Below are positions 63,296-64,000 of a stretch of 64,000 nt of DNA, piece after piece. A program made the position numbers and the translations under genes. Source of the stretch: Thalassolituus marinus (GTDB taxonomy: Bacteria > Pseudomonadota > Gammaproteobacteria > Pseudomonadales > Oceanobacteraceae); the NCBI RefSeq assembly GCF_020320395.1, contig NZ_JAEDAH010000041.1:1-64000 (forward strand). Direction: 5' to 3'. The notes under the pieces are model-generated. The model searched no databases. It worked only from the letters and a program-made list of their open reading frames with translations, and had not been told where the DNA came from. Numbering within the stretch: the first letter of the stretch is position 1; each line of letters starts with the position of its first letter.

Positions 63296-64000
63296 ATGAC
63301 ACCAAACCACAGTGTTGAAAAAATCGGCGGCACATCCATGAGTCGCTACGATGATGTTTTACAGAATATCTGGCTGCGCCCGAAGAAACTGGCAGACGGT
63401 CACGAAACGCTGTACCAGCGGGTATTTGTTGTTTCAGCCTACGCCGGTATAACCAATGGTCTGCTGGAGCATAAAAAAACGGATGAACCCGGTGTTTATG
63501 CCCTGTTCGCCGAAATGGATGACAAACGTCCATGGCAGGCTAAGCTGCAACGCGTACTGACTGACATGCTGGCCATTAACAGCAGTATGTTCAGCGCAGA
63601 TAGTCTGGAAAAGAAACGCGCCGATCAATTTATAAGTGAACGAATGCACGATGTTCAGGTCTGCCTGGAACACCTGGAGCAAGTGTGTAATTTCGGCCAC
63701 TTTCAGCTCGACGATCACCTGCACCGGGTGCGTGAAATGCTCAGCGCTCTGGGTGAAGCCCACAGCGCCTACAACTCCGTCCAGCTATTACGCCAGCACG
63801 ACGTTAACGCCACCTTTATTGATCTGACCAACTGGCGTTCTGATACCCAGCAGTCACTGGATGACCATATCGCGGCAGCATTTTCAGCGGTTGATTACGC
63901 CAGCGAGATGCCGATTGTGACCGGCTATACCCAATGCCGCGAAGGACTGATGCGCACCTTCGACCGCGGCTATAGCGAAATGACCTTCAGTAAAATCGCA
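63296..64000 (+). CDS. ask: Aspartokinase of the ectoine operon (Ask_Ect), cut by the window edge
   Basis: First 235 codons of an aspartate kinase, open to the right edge. The ATG at 63296 follows AAGGA. The start VEKIGGTSMSRYDDVLQNIW (nucleotide-binding KxGGTSM) and VTGYTQCREGLMRTFDRGYS (aspartate/ATP region) match the Ask_Ect group that is less feedback-inhibited and supplies aspartyl phosphate for ectoine. The C-terminal regulatory region is off the window. Confidence 0.93.
   Translation, partial: MTPNHSVEKIGGTSMSRYDDVLQNIWLRPKKLADGHETLYQRVFVVSAYAGITNGLLEHKKTDEPGVYALFAEMDDKRPWQAKLQRVLTDMLAINSSMFSADSLEKKRADQFISERMHDVQVCLEHLEQVCNFGHFQLDDHLHRVREMLSALGEAHSAYNSVQLLRQHDVNATFIDLTNWRSDTQQSLDDHIAAAFSAVDYASEMPIVTGYTQCREGLMRTFDRGYSEMTFSKIA

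Overview
The window comes from a marine or halotolerant gammaproteobacterium of the Oceanospirillales/Pseudomonas type. Three things point that way: a complete ectABC-ask ectoine operon for compatible-solute synthesis; the run argC - DUF6776 - bactofilin - erpA together with anmK - M23 peptidase - tyrS - rRNA operon, which resembles the Pseudomonas arrangement; and further Pseudomonas-like groupings (mrcB with an overlapping TPR lipoprotein, hisIE-tatABC, dadR-dadA-ridA-dadX). Genus assignment is an inference. No tRNA gene, insertion sequence, prophage or CRISPR array was seen.

Layout. 1-0.37 kb: leader and three tandem promoters of an rRNA operon that runs left off the window; the first promoter overlaps the end of tyrS. 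0.35-16.4 kb: housekeeping genes (tyrS, M23 peptidase, anmK, a FecR protein, a DsrE-like protein, erpA, bactofilin, DUF6776, argC, a ClC chloride protein, hemJ, hemL, a chemoreceptor, a TPR lipoprotein and mrcB). 16.8-51.4 kb: a very large polyamine uptake and breakdown region, interrupted by glnE, ilvE and a dad (D-amino acid) operon. 51.6-54.0 kb: hisI-hisE-HIT-tatABC. 54.0-54.6 kb: a non-coding, hairpin-rich element with outward-facing terminators at both ends. 54.6-59.7 kb: acyl-CoA ligase, a His-rich lipoprotein and a thiolase. 59.9-64 kb: a cheW-marR pair divergent from ectABC-ask; ask is cut by the right edge.

How the genes fit together. Three PotF-type binding proteins and two PotGHI transporters would import putrescine and related polyamines. 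Two glutamine-synthetase-like ligases (PuuA type), two FAD oxidases (PuuB type) and a class I amidotransferase (possible gamma-glutamyl-GABA hydrolase) would run the glutamylated route, while a SpuC-type transaminase gives the direct route. GabD and a second class III transaminase lead the products to succinate. Agmatinase supplies putrescine from agmatine. Several regulators sit among these genes (TetR, GntR, LuxR-type, Lrp and two LysR), and clear palindromes lie in the puuA/puuB, gntR/spuC and gabD promoter regions.

The observations most worth following are the 54.0-54.6 kb element, which carries three hairpins matching the CsrA/RsmA consensus CANGGANG; the paired operators in the polyamine region; the palindrome array between cheW-marR and ectA; and a deletion-type gene remnant at 47.49 kb.
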